DNA of 64,000 nucleotides from an uncultured Roseibium sp. Lineage in GTDB: Bacteria > Pseudomonadota > Alphaproteobacteria > Rhizobiales > Stappiaceae. Positions 43,718 to 51,982 of this stretch are shown piece by piece. Made by a program: the position numbers and the translations under genes. The DNA lies in contig NZ_CANLVF010000004.1 in the NCBI RefSeq assembly GCF_947494555.1, positions 1 through 64,000 on the forward strand, in the 5' to 3' direction. The stretch's first letter is position 1. Each line of letters starts with the position of its first letter. Under the pieces are notes generated by a model that saw only the letters and a program-made list of their open reading frames with translations, did no database searches and had not been told where the DNA came from.

Positions 43718-44607
43718 CCGGTCGCCCAGTAGGTCAACACGATCGGAAGCGTGACCAGCGTCAGGCAGGTGGACACGAAGATGAACCCGGCAACGCCGTG
43801 TGCTTCGTCCGGCTGGTGCTGTGAAATGGCCAGATAAGTTGCAACCGAAGGCGGCATGAAGCAGAGCAGGATGATCACGCTTTCGATCTTCGCATCGAGG
43901 GTCAGGACGTGCGTGATCGTGAAGGCGGCAACAGCAGAAATCCCGATATGTGCCAGCGACAGGATGACCGCGCGGGAGACCCCGCTCAGTTTCAGCGTTT
44001 CCAGACTGTGACCAAGCGTGAGCAGCATGATCGGTATTGCCAGTCCGCCCAGGATCTCGAGACTTTCATCGACCGGACCTGGAATTTTCCATCCGGTCGC
44101 CAGGAGAACGAGGGCGACAAACACGGCGTAGATCACGGGCTGCCGGGCCAAGGCTTTCAAATCCGGTTTTCCCATGGGGATCGCGATGCCGATGGTGAAG
44201 ATTGCCGTGAGGACCACAACGATAAACCCGATCGCAACGGCCGCTCCCTCTGCTCCGAACGCCAGGGTGGCCACAGGCAGACCGATATTGCCGACATTGG
44301 AGAGCATCATGGGCGCCAGATAGGCCCTGATCGAAATGCGCATCAGTTTCAGGATTGCAAAACCGATCACACCGAATATCGCGATCATCGCGGCAGCGGC
44401 GGCGAGCACTGTCAGAAAGGTTTCCAGTGCAACGTGCTCTTTTGCCAGATGCGACAGAATCAATGTCGGATAGCCGACATTCGAAACAAGCGAGCCGAAG
44501 AGTTTCCGGTCGAACGGCGCCTTGAAATATGCAAGCGCATACCCGAGCAGCACACACAGAAGAACAGGCACCATGACATTGGCGACATGTTCGATGATAC
44601 CCGTCAC
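43714..44607 (-). CDS. AEC-family auxin-efflux-carrier-like transporter
   Basis: A 297-residue membrane protein of the AEC (auxin efflux carrier) family, with ten predicted membrane segments and the typical central break. Bacterial members transport organic acids such as malonate or malate; the direction and substrate are not visible. It reads opposite to the GNAT gene. Confidence 0.85.
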   Translation of the reverse strand: MTGIIEHVANVMVPVLLCVLLGYALAYFKAPFDRKLFGSLVSNVGYPTLILSHLAKEHVALETFLTVLAAAAAMIAIFGVIGFAILKLMRISIRAYLAPMMLSNVGNIGLPVATLAFGAEGAAVAIGFIVVVLTAIFTIGIAIPMGKPDLKALARQPVIYAVFVALVLLATGWKIPGPVDESLEILGGLAIPIMLLTLGHSLETLKLSGVSRAVILSLAHIGISAVAAFTITHVLTLDAKIESVIILLCFMPPSVATYLAISQHQPDEAHGVAGFIFVSTCLTLVTLPIVLTYWATG

Positions 44608-44677
44608 GCTGTTCCTCCCAACCCTGCCGCTGTTCCAGGTTAGAATTTAAGCGCGCGGTGAATCAACTGTCCCGGCC

Positions 44678-45847
44678 CTATTCGGGACGTTCCCCGACAT
44701 AGGCTGCGCGCGGGCGAATTTTCTCATGAGAGGCATATTGTTCCAGAGCGTGTGCGATCCATCCGGTCATGCGTCCTGCGCAAAAAATGATCTTCCCTGC
44801 GTCCCTGGGCAGCTCATAGGTTTTCTGGATGACCGCGAGCGCCAGGTCGATATTCGGTGGCAATCCGAACAGATCGTCGGCCGATGAGATCAGCCCGGGC
44901 AGACGGTCGACAAACGGGTGGTCGCTTTCGGTCCGAAACAATATGTCGAGCAGGCAATCTGCTCGCGGATCACGCCCCTGATAGACGGAATGGCCGAAGC
45001 CGGGCAGTGTTTCTCCACGCGCGAGCCGATCCGCCAGCAAGGCTTCGATATCCGAGTCCGGCTGGATCTCCGCAAGCCAGGCCGTCGCCCGATCCGGCGC
45101 AGCGCCGTGCCGAGGTCCCGCAAAGGCACCCAGACCCGACAGGAGAGCCGCATGAAGTGGCGCGCGTGTCGACGCCGCGCATCTGGCCGTAAACGAACTG
45201 GTATTGAGTTCGTGGTCCGCGCACAACACAAGCGCTGCACGGATCAGGTTTTTGGCGGAGGCTGAAACACCGAATGCGGACGCGATCTGTGTGTGGATCG
45301 GAACCGCGACAGGCTCTCTTTCCAAGAGAGCCGCCACGGAGTAACGCAGCAAAGCAGCCCCTTTTGCCTGCAGAAGTTTGGGCGCGAGTGTAAAAGCGGC
45401 TTTGTCCTGGAGCGGCCAGGCGGCCAGCGCCATCATCAGTCGGTCAAGCGCACCAAGACCCGCGGGCAACTCAGGTGGCGGCTTGGGTATGTTGTCGGCA
45501 AACGGATCGTCACCCGACGCCCAAAGCAGAGTTGCAACGGTTTCCAGCGTCGACGTTTCGGCCAGCTCTCTTGCCAACCTGCCGCGGTAAACCGGCCCGT
45601 CTTCGGAGATCAGCGTCAGCTCGGTTTCCAGGACGGGATCCCCCGTCAGGGGTTTGGTTCCAGTGTGGTCCTCGATCTGCCGGCGCCCTTTCAGGCGCCG
45701 GACATCCGCAGCGTCGTACCGCCTCTTTTTCCCGGGTCCTGCGACGGAGGCAATAAGGCCCCGGCTGACATAGGCATAAAGCGTTGCAGGCTGGACACCG
45801 AGTTCGGCAGCGGCCTCTCGCGCGGAAAGATAGATAGGTGTGCTCAT
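44678..45847 (-). CDS. Citrate synthase-like protein with N-terminal MerR-type HTH
   Basis: A 389-residue protein with an unusual N-terminal DNA-binding domain (about residues 1-55: AREAAAELGVQPATLYAYVSRGLI, then the GKKRRYDAADVRRL wing typical of MerR/excisionase folds), fused to a full citrate-synthase-like domain. The catalytic-type residues are retained: the first His in FAGPRHGAAP, the second in GFGHSVY and an Asp in PPNIDL. It lies divergent from an ordinary citrate synthase, so a metabolite-sensing repressor of that gene is inferred. Start ATG at 45847; upstream in-frame residues are in the promoter region. Confidence 0.85.
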   Translation of the reverse strand: MSTPIYLSAREAAAELGVQPATLYAYVSRGLIASVAGPGKKRRYDAADVRRLKGRRQIEDHTGTKPLTGDPVLETELTLISEDGPVYRGRLARELAETSTLETVATLLWASGDDPFADNIPKPPPELPAGLGALDRLMMALAAWPLQDKAAFTLAPKLLQAKGAALLRYSVAALLEREPVAVPIHTQIASAFGVSASAKNLIRAALVLCADHELNTSSFTARCAASTRAPLHAALLSGLGAFAGPRHGAAPDRATAWLAEIQPDSDIEALLADRLARGETLPGFGHSVYQGRDPRADCLLDILFRTESDHPFVDRLPGLISSADDLFGLPPNIDLALAVIQKTYELPRDAGKIIFCAGRMTGWIAHALEQYASHEKIRPRAAYVGERPE

Positions 45848-45924
45848 ATATTGATTGTAATTGTCAACATTGATCAATGCAATCACAATCCACTATCAGG
45901 CACGTATTCAAAAAGGAGCTGACC
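45848..45924. promoter_or_regulatory. Divergent control region of the two citrate-synthase-like genes
   Basis: The 77-base gap is A/T-rich and full of ATTG/CAAT repeats: ATTGATTGTAATTG faces CAATGCAATCACAAT in inverted orientation, with a central palindrome ATTGATCAAT. It is the natural binding region for the HTH-citrate synthase. Confidence 0.5.
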
Positions 45925-47028
45925 ATGACAGAAGTGCCAAATCCGGCTCACATGACCCAGGATCCGATTGCCGGCCTGGAAGGGATCGTCGCCGCTACCA
46001 CCAGTTTGAGCGATGTCGACGGTGAAAAGGGCCTGCTGATCCTGCGCGGACGCAAGATAGAAGACCTTGCCGGCGAGGTGCCGTTCGAACAGGCCGTCGC
46101 CCATCTCTGGAAGGGTCTCGTTGACGCGGACCCGCATGCTCTCAGGCTTGCGTTTGGAGAAGCACGCATTGCCGCATTCGCGCTGGTTCCCCTTTTGGAA
46201 AGCGCGCCGGAGAAACTTTCCATCTATGAACGCATGCAGCTCGGGCTCACTGCGCTTCCGCAAAATACCGAGCGGGACGCCGCGATCACAATCACCGGGG
46301 CGCTGCCGGTGCTGCTGGCCGTGTCCTATCGGCTCGCAACCGGACAGCGCGCACTGGCACCTGACAGTTCACTGCCGGTCGCCGCCGATCTTCTACGCAT
46401 GCTGACGGGTGAAACTCCGCCCGCTTATCAGGTGGATGCGCTCGATCGGTATCTCGTTACGATCCTCGATCACGGTCTCAACGCCTCCACGTTCACAGCG
46501 CGTGTCATTGCATCGACACAGGCGGACATGAAGCATGCGATTCTCGGCGCGATGGGTGCTCTAAGTGGTCCGCTTCACGGCGGTGCCCCAGGGCCTGTCC
46601 TCGACATGATCGACGCAATCGGCGCACCCGAAAATGCCGAAACCTGGATCGGTGACGCGCTCGCGCGCAAGGAGCGTCTCATGGGCTTCGGTCACCGGAT
46701 CTATCGCACACGGGATCCACGCGCAGATGTTCTCAAGGCCGGGCTCAAGCTGCTGGGCAACGACAATCCGAAAGTCGGGCTGGCGGAAGACATTGAATGC
46801 GCGGCACTTGCAGCGCTCAAGAAAGCAAAGCCGGATCGCCCGCTCGACACCAATGTGGAGTTTTATACCGCCGTTCTCCTGGATGCGATCGGCATAGACC
46901 GCTCCCTGTTCACACCGCTCTTTGCCGCCGGGCGCACACCAGGCTGGTGTGCTCATGTTCTGGAGCAGCAGCGAAACGGCAAACTCATTCGCCCGGCTTC
47001 CCACTATGTAGGGCCGATGCCGGAGTAG
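45925..47028 (+). CDS. Citrate synthase (second-type), divergent from the HTH paralogue
   Basis: A 367-residue citrate synthase-like enzyme, converting oxaloacetate and an acyl-CoA to citrate or methylcitrate. It has the first His in SGPLHGGAP and the second in GFGHRIY. The position usually held by the catalytic Asp is NVEFYTA, so Glu replaces Asp. The start at 45925 has AGGAG upstream. The normal housekeeping gltA should lie elsewhere; this copy may serve methylcitrate formation or another acyl-CoA. Confidence 0.85.
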   Translation: MTEVPNPAHMTQDPIAGLEGIVAATTSLSDVDGEKGLLILRGRKIEDLAGEVPFEQAVAHLWKGLVDADPHALRLAFGEARIAAFALVPLLESAPEKLSIYERMQLGLTALPQNTERDAAITITGALPVLLAVSYRLATGQRALAPDSSLPVAADLLRMLTGETPPAYQVDALDRYLVTILDHGLNASTFTARVIASTQADMKHAILGAMGALSGPLHGGAPGPVLDMIDAIGAPENAETWIGDALARKERLMGFGHRIYRTRDPRADVLKAGLKLLGNDNPKVGLAEDIECAALAALKKAKPDRPLDTNVEFYTAVLLDAIGIDRSLFTPLFAAGRTPGWCAHVLEQQRNGKLIRPASHYVGPMPE

Positions 47029-47060
47029 AGTTCAATAGGAGAAGAACTTACAAAGTGGCT

Positions 47061-47120
47061 GCCCCGGCCTTGAGCCGGGGCTGCGTTACTTCAAGCTGCA
47101 GGTCCCGGATCAGGTCCGGG
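47061..47120. repeat. Pair of GC-rich palindromes (REP-like) between convergent genes
   Basis: Two palindromes occur in the gap: GCCCCGGC/GCCGGGGC (47061-47068 with 47074-47081) and CCCGGA/TCCGGG (around 47103-47119). Similar double palindromes are frequent between convergent genes in alphaproteobacteria and may act as terminators or repetitive extragenic elements. Confidence 0.45.
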
Positions 47121-47155
47121 GCGGCATTCAATAGCCCGAAGTTGCGCTGGAAAGC

Positions 47156-47917
47156 CTATTCGGCCATTTCCGCTTCGCGGACGGCCAGCTCGATCTCATT
47201 GATCAGGCCTTCCTCAAGACCAAGTCTCGCGGCCAGCATCTGCAGATAAGCCCGCTCGGCCGGATGGTCGGGATCAATGGCGAGCCGTGAGGCAGCATAA
47301 ATTTCTGCAGCTGTTTCGGGGCAGCTCGCGCTGGCAACGACCTTGTCGAGATCAAGCGGCGATCTCAACTCGTCCATCAGGAAAGCCTTGGCTTCACTGT
47401 CGAGACCGGCTTCGTCAATCTTGTCGAAGATCCTGTCCTGTTCCTCACGGTCGATATGGCCATCAGCCTTTGCCGCCGAGATCATCGCGGTAAGAAGCGC
47501 CACGGCAAACTGGTTCTCGCCGCCTGGCTGCTGTGCCGGGTCGAATGCGGTGCCGCGCGGGGCTTCCAGCGGGATCGGCTCGTCCTGCGGATATTGCGGG
47601 CGCGGGGCGTTCTGCTGGTTTGCCTTGTGTCCCTGATAGGCCTTGTAGGCAAGTCCGGCCACCAGGGCGAGGCCACCATAAGTCACGGCTTTCTTGCCAA
47701 TTTTCCGTCCGGATTTCGAGCCGAGCATCAAACCGGCCAAACCGCCAAGTGCAAGACCGCCGCCCTGCGAAGACAGAAAATCCTTGCCCTGCGACAACAG
47801 ATCTCCCGATCCGCCGCGCTGTGCAGCTGCGCCGCCGCGGCGGTCATACTGGCCGCCGGACTGCCCCCCGGACTGGCCGCCCATGAACTGGTCCAGCAAG
47901 GATTTTGCGTCAAACAT
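47156..47917 (-). CDS. DUF533 (TerB-like) membrane-associated protein
   Basis: A 253-residue DUF533 family protein. The N-terminal half is Gly/Gln-rich with GQSGGQ repeats and a short hydrophobic segment (GLALGGLAGLMLGSKSGRKIG). The C-terminal half is a TerB-like helical domain (ALLTAMISAAKADGHID...). No function is known. The ATG at 47917 is chosen; 47920 is an adjacent ATG. Confidence 0.82.
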   Translation of the reverse strand: MFDAKSLLDQFMGGQSGGQSGGQYDRRGGAAAQRGGSGDLLSQGKDFLSSQGGGLALGGLAGLMLGSKSGRKIGKKAVTYGGLALVAGLAYKAYQGHKANQQNAPRPQYPQDEPIPLEAPRGTAFDPAQQPGGENQFAVALLTAMISAAKADGHIDREEQDRIFDKIDEAGLDSEAKAFLMDELRSPLDLDKVVASASCPETAAEIYAASRLAIDPDHPAERAYLQMLAARLGLEEGLINEIELAVREAEMAE

Positions 47918-48056
47918 CAATAGCTCCCTTCAACGGCCCCTCGCGGGGCAAATCACAGTCGCCCTAACAAATGGGATTTTCTGCCGATCCCGCAAGATTG
48001 CGTTACATTTGCGTACAGTTTTAAGGTCATCCCGATCGACTGGAAATCGAAAACAC

Positions 48057-48590
48057 ATGACAACCGGAAAAACACACGCGGCGTCACCGTTCATTCAGAT
48101 GGTTTTGTTTGCGATTCTTTGCATCTGCGCGTCTGTGCCCGCCTTTTCCGAAGAGCCGGCGGATTCCTATTCCACAATTCAAGACGTCTCATTGAAGAAT
48201 TCATTTGTCGAGGCGCTGTCTTCCGCCGGTGTAAGTTCGACCGAAAATCTGGTGTCGTTCCATGAGCCCGCTCCGCTTGCCGACGGGACGGACGAACAGG
48301 TCCATGTTCACGTTGTTCAGGACCGCGGCCTCCCTGGAGGCGCTGAGTACCCGACTTATGTCTTCAGAACCGCCGGCGGAGTGGACGAGCCTGCACTGAT
48401 TTACCGGACAAACGCCGGCACCCGCCTGTACACCCACTCTGATATCGTTCCCGACAGCGGGTGCGTGATCTCTGCGAAAGCGGGCTATTCGGATATCTGT
48501 CTCGCGGATGCCCAGGGGAATGCGGCGCCGGAACTGCCCGGTCTGCGTAAGGATTTCTGGTCGGATCTGATCAGACTGTTCGGGCTCTGA
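48057..48590 (+). CDS. Secreted hypothetical protein
   Basis: A 177-residue protein that I do not recognise. A signal peptide ends about FS-EE near residue 31, followed by an acidic, serine-rich body with two cysteines (about Cys146 and Cys157), which could form a periplasmic disulfide. The ATG at 48057 is chosen over the much longer upstream open frame, which lies antisense to the DUF533 gene. Confidence 0.6.
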   Translation: MTTGKTHAASPFIQMVLFAILCICASVPAFSEEPADSYSTIQDVSLKNSFVEALSSAGVSSTENLVSFHEPAPLADGTDEQVHVHVVQDRGLPGGAEYPTYVFRTAGGVDEPALIYRTNAGTRLYTHSDIVPDSGCVISAKAGYSDICLADAQGNAAPELPGLRKDFWSDLIRLFGL

Positions 48591-48647
48591 AGTCTGTTTC
48601 GAGGCCTTTGAGATCCCCCGGTGGCCAGCATCGGAACTGGCACGTCC

Positions 48648-49115
48648 CTACTTCAATGGCAGTAAGTTGTCGTCCTTCAGCGTCTCCATCGCGATCGAGG
48701 AGCGCACGTGCTGGACCGCCTCCTGCGGCAGCAGATCATCGTTGATGATGCGGCTCAGGCTCTTGAGATCCGGAACGATGATTTTCAGCATGTAGTCAAC
48801 GTCTCCGGTCAGTGTGTGCGCTTCCTGCACCTCCGGCATGGCAATCACGACGTTCCGGAACTTCCGGGCATTTTCCTTGCTATGCGCACCGAGTGTGACA
48901 CCGATATAGGCGGTCACGGTCAGCCCGAGCGCATCCGGACTGAGGGCTGCCCGGTAGCGGCGGATCACACCGCTGTGTTCCAGCTTCTGCCGCCGTCTGG
49001 AGACCTGACTTGGCGACAGGCTGATAACCTCGCCCAGTTCGGCGTTGGTCAGTGCGGCATTTTCCTGCAGAGCGGCAAGCAGCTTCACATCGTAACCATC
49101 CAACGCATCATTCAT
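48648..49115 (-). CDS. Lrp/AsnC-family transcription regulator
   Basis: A 155-residue Lrp-type regulator: helix-turn-helix (LTNAELGEVISLSPSQVSRR) and a RAM domain with GDVDYMLKIIV. It lies divergent from the HPPD gene and probably controls it; the start at 49115 is chosen because ATG lies after an AGAGAAAG site. An ATG or other codon at 49139 would add 8 residues. Confidence 0.85.
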   Translation of the reverse strand: MNDALDGYDVKLLAALQENAALTNAELGEVISLSPSQVSRRRQKLEHSGVIRRYRAALSPDALGLTVTAYIGVTLGAHSKENARKFRNVVIAMPEVQEAHTLTGDVDYMLKIIVPDLKSLSRIINDDLLPQEAVQHVRSSIAMETLKDDNLLPLK

Positions 49116-49140
49116 GCAAGTTCTTTCTCTCTTACACACA

Positions 49141-49152
49141 TTCTGTGCAGAA
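49141..49152. promoter_or_regulatory. Candidate Lrp operator upstream of hpd
   Basis: TTCTGTGCAGAA is a near-perfect palindrome (TTCTG and CAGAA around TG), 26 bases before the lrp start and 90 bases before hpd. It is a plausible site for the divergent Lrp regulator. Confidence 0.4.
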
Positions 49153-49242
49153 GCTTACGCGAAATTACGTGGAATGCACACACCCTGCGCGTTGTTCGCG
49201 GCATTCTAGGTTCAATGACCGCATTTAAAAGGAGAGCACCCG

Positions 49243-50355
49243 ATGGGACCGTTTCCGCACGACGCACCCCCTGCGCAGATAACGCCTCAAAATCCGGCCG
49301 GAACCGATGGCTTTGAATTCGTGGAATTTGCGCATCCGGAACCGGAGAAACTGGACGCGCTGTTCCGCCGGATGGGATACCAGCCGGTTGCGAGGCACAA
49401 GACCAAGAACATCACGCCGTACCGGCAGGGCGACATCACCTACGTGCTGAATGCGGAGGCCGGCAGCCACGGAATGAATTTCGTCGACGAGCACGGTCCT
49501 TGCGCACCGGCAATGGCCTGGCGTGTTGTGGACGCTCAGCATGCCTACAAGCATGCGGTCGCAAACGGTGCGACGCCCTATGAAGGAGATGACAAGACGC
49601 TGGATGTTCCGGCTATTGTCGGCATCGGCGGATCATTGCTCTATTTCGTCGACACCTATGGCGACAGGGGGTCCGCCTATTCAAACGACTTTAACTGGCT
49701 TGATGAGGTCGATCCGAAACCGGAAGGCATCGGCTTTTATTATCTCGACCACCTGACCCATAACGTCTTTCGCGGCAATATGGACAAGTGGTGGAACTTC
49801 TATCGCGACCTCTTCAATTTCAAGCAGATCCACTTCTTCGACATTGACGGGCGCATCACCGGCCTGGTCAGCCGCGCGATTACAAGCCCTTGCGGCAAAA
49901 TCCGTATACCGCTCAACGAATCCAAGGACGACACGAGCCAGATCGAGGAGTTCCTCAAGAAGTATCGCGGCGAGGGCATCCAGCATATCGCGGTCGGCAC
50001 GGACGACATCTATGACAGCACCGACAAGCTGGCTGCCAACGCGTTGAAATTCATGCCGGGACCTCCTGAAACCTATTACGAGATGTCTCGTGACCGGGTT
50101 CAGGGTCATGACGAGCCGATCGACCGCATGAAACAGCACGGCATCCTGATCGACGGCGAAGGCGTCATTGACGGCGGCATGACAAAAATCCTCCTGCAGA
50201 TTTTTTCAAAGACCGTCATCGGGCCGATCTTCTTCGAGTTCATCCAGAGAAAGGGAGATGAAGGCTTCGGCGAAGGCAATTTCCGCGCCCTGTTCGAGTC
50301 GATCGAAGAGGACCAGATCCGCCGGGGCGTTCTGAACACGGAAGCCGCCGAATAA
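49243..50355 (+). CDS. hpd: 4-hydroxyphenylpyruvate dioxygenase
   Basis: A 370-residue HPPD that converts 4-hydroxyphenylpyruvate to homogentisate in tyrosine degradation. The iron ligands are visible: His in YLDHLTHNV, His in GIQHIAVGTD and Glu in FFEFIQRKG. A GGAGAG site precedes the ATG. No homogentisate dioxygenase is next to it. The gene is divergent from the Lrp regulator. Confidence 0.93.
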   Translation: MGPFPHDAPPAQITPQNPAGTDGFEFVEFAHPEPEKLDALFRRMGYQPVARHKTKNITPYRQGDITYVLNAEAGSHGMNFVDEHGPCAPAMAWRVVDAQHAYKHAVANGATPYEGDDKTLDVPAIVGIGGSLLYFVDTYGDRGSAYSNDFNWLDEVDPKPEGIGFYYLDHLTHNVFRGNMDKWWNFYRDLFNFKQIHFFDIDGRITGLVSRAITSPCGKIRIPLNESKDDTSQIEEFLKKYRGEGIQHIAVGTDDIYDSTDKLAANALKFMPGPPETYYEMSRDRVQGHDEPIDRMKQHGILIDGEGVIDGGMTKILLQIFSKTVIGPIFFEFIQRKGDEGFGEGNFRALFESIEEDQIRRGVLNTEAAE

Positions 50356-50385
50356 TTCAGGATCCGGCAATCAACCGTATTGCGC

Positions 50386-50424
50386 ATGAACCGCCTCTCT
50401 GCTCGCGAGGCGGTTCATTTTTTT
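50386..50424 (+). terminator. Intrinsic terminator of hpd
   Basis: ATGAACCGCCTC (50386-50397) and GAGGCGGTTCAT (50407-50418) form a 12-bp perfect stem, followed by a seven-base T-run. Confidence 0.9.
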
Positions 50425-50544
50425 CGCTTGCCGGATGCTCGGTAAAAATATCGAGCACATGAAAAAGAGCGTTTCATTTTGGTACGTTTTTGAGCTGGCG
50501 ACGCACAACCCTTTGTTGCCTAAGTAATTGTATTTTTTATATTT

Positions 50545-50767
50545 TTCAAAAAAATTTATCACCGGCAATTCTGTAACTATCTGATTTTATTAGACTTTCC
50601 CGAATGAGCGTTAAGTCTCTGAATTTTTTTCGAATTTTTTTTGATTTTCCGTGGAAGAACAACGGCCTCGATGGGTTTTGTTTTACAGAGGCTGCCGTGT
50701 AGGCCCTCTGTTGCATTGTCTAAGCACACTAACTTTCACCTCCGCGTTCGCGCGGAGGTTTTTTTTG
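50545..50767 (+). ncRNA. Candidate small RNA ending in a strong orphan terminator
   Basis: An intrinsic terminator of high quality (ACCTCCGCG 50738-50746, UUCG loop, CGCGGAGGT 50751-50759, then a T8 run) lies on the plus strand with no gene in front of it, because hpd already has its own terminator at 50386-50424. A weak TTGCCT...TATATT promoter at about 50518-50545, with a 16-base spacer, and a second stem GCCTC/GAGGC inside the segment suggest an RNA of about 220 nt. No protein is coded. Identity with a known family is not claimed. Confidence 0.35.
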
Positions 50768-50800
50768 TGTTTGTGCAGTTCGCAGCAAGTTCAGCGCCGC

Positions 50801-50907
50801 ACCTTTTTCTCCAGAACATCCCAGACCATGGCTGCAACGTCCGGGCCACCGAGCATCTGAATGGCGCGGAGCCGGTCGGCGCGGTGACGTTGATTTCCGT
50901 CAGACGC
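50801..50907 (-). pseudogene. Decayed second copy of the gshB 3' end
   Basis: This 107-base segment matches the last 108 bases of gshB (51990-52097) except for two adjacent substitutions and a single-base deletion that breaks the frame. The encoded [12 protein letters not shown] of the GshB C-terminus is still readable. Together with the intact copy it flanks the amidase gene. The left copy continues into GTGCGGCGCTGA, a plausible original stop, so it looks like the displaced native 3' end. Confidence 0.8.
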
Positions 50908-51040
50908 GCGAAAATGTGTGCGGCCTGCCCAACCCATTTCTGTTTAACCCGGACGCTTTGAAATGAGCTGTGAGACGAGGCCGCGCCATTCATTCGCTTA
51001 GGCACCGATAGCTCTTGCGTTGCCTGTTGCCGTTTTCGCG

Positions 51041-51892
51041 TCAAACAACAAACTTGGCGTAGACCCATCCAGTTCTGACCACTTTGCCGGTCGCGTTATA
51101 GACATTGACCATCAGCCAGTTGCCGTCGCGTTCAAGGATCATCAGTTGGGTGCCATCCTTCAGCGCCGTTATGACGTCGAAATGCATCCCGGGCCCCTGA
51201 CGAAGATTAAGCGTGTCCCCAGGTGTATTTGAGAAAACAAAGTTGTCGGTATTGTCGGACAGATCTTCGGTCGTCATCATCCGGAACGAGTCGAAGTCGA
51301 AAGCAGGGCCTGGATCCCACTTGCGCCCAACTGAAATGTCGTCATGTCCGACAAGTTCCTGCCGCCCATATGTATCTATGAGAACGCGGACGATTGCCGC
51401 TGCTGTCTCAATCTGCACGTCAGGATATGGCTCCCATCCAATTAGGCCGGCTGTGCCGTTCGGGTTGCCGTTTTTGTGTTTCGCCAATACCGGACTTGCA
51501 ACTTCCGTCTTTCCGGTCCAGGACCACCACGTGCCCCCTTTTTTCTGCAGATAGCCCCAGTTCGCAAGTTCAATGCCGAACGCCCAGGTATTGAGACCAG
51601 GGCGACCCTTCCACGTCGATTTTCCCGCGTGGTTTGCGCCTGTGTCAAAGTCGACGCACTGAATAACCTCTCCGTCGCGTCCGATCACGATATGCGCCGA
51701 AGACTTAAACTTGTTATTCGGATCTCGGAACCATTCCGCGCTTGAAGAAGCAGTTGCGCCGAATGTGAAATGCATGACAGTGGTACTTGGCGTACTGGCG
51801 AACTTACCATTCGTATGGGCAGCAGGCGACATGATGCGCCTCACCAGTTTTCCGTTTTGCATCAAACGATGCTTCTTATCGATCTTGAACAT
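51041..51892 (-). CDS. N-acetylmuramoyl-L-alanine amidase with C-terminal SH3 domain
   Basis: A 283-residue amidase_2 (PGRP-like) zinc hydrolase that cleaves the glycan-peptide bond of peptidoglycan. The metal ligands are in VMHFTFG, LVGHDDIS and KWDPGPAFD. A bacterial SH3-type domain occupies about residues 220-283 (LNLRQGPG...GWVYAKF). There is no signal peptide, as in phage endolysins and toxin-like cargo. It sits alone inside an island bounded by two copies of the gshB 3' end. Upstream (minus strand) is an A/T-rich promoter-like stretch with palindromes. Confidence 0.85.
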   Translation of the reverse strand: MFKIDKKHRLMQNGKLVRRIMSPAAHTNGKFASTPSTTVMHFTFGATASSSAEWFRDPNNKFKSSAHIVIGRDGEVIQCVDFDTGANHAGKSTWKGRPGLNTWAFGIELANWGYLQKKGGTWWSWTGKTEVASPVLAKHKNGNPNGTAGLIGWEPYPDVQIETAAAIVRVLIDTYGRQELVGHDDISVGRKWDPGPAFDFDSFRMMTTEDLSDNTDNFVFSNTPGDTLNLRQGPGMHFDVITALKDGTQLMILERDGNWLMVNVYNATGKVVRTGWVYAKFVV

Positions 51893-51909
51893 GCAATCCT
51901 CCCACGTAA

Positions 51910-51971
51910 TTTACTAGTAAAAACGCGGGAAAATTACACTAAATAGTCGCCAATTTCAATCTAAGATTGAA
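51910..51971. promoter_or_regulatory. A/T-rich control region with perfect palindromes
   Basis: Two perfect palindromes, TTTACTAGTAAA (51910-51921) and TTCAATCT-A-AGATTGAA (51955-51971), lie between the gshB stop and the amidase start. They resemble operators in phage-like control regions; the second could also act as a weak gshB terminator. The base composition is clearly more A/T-rich than the neighbouring genes. Confidence 0.4.
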
Positions 51972-51982
51972 CTTACGTTACG

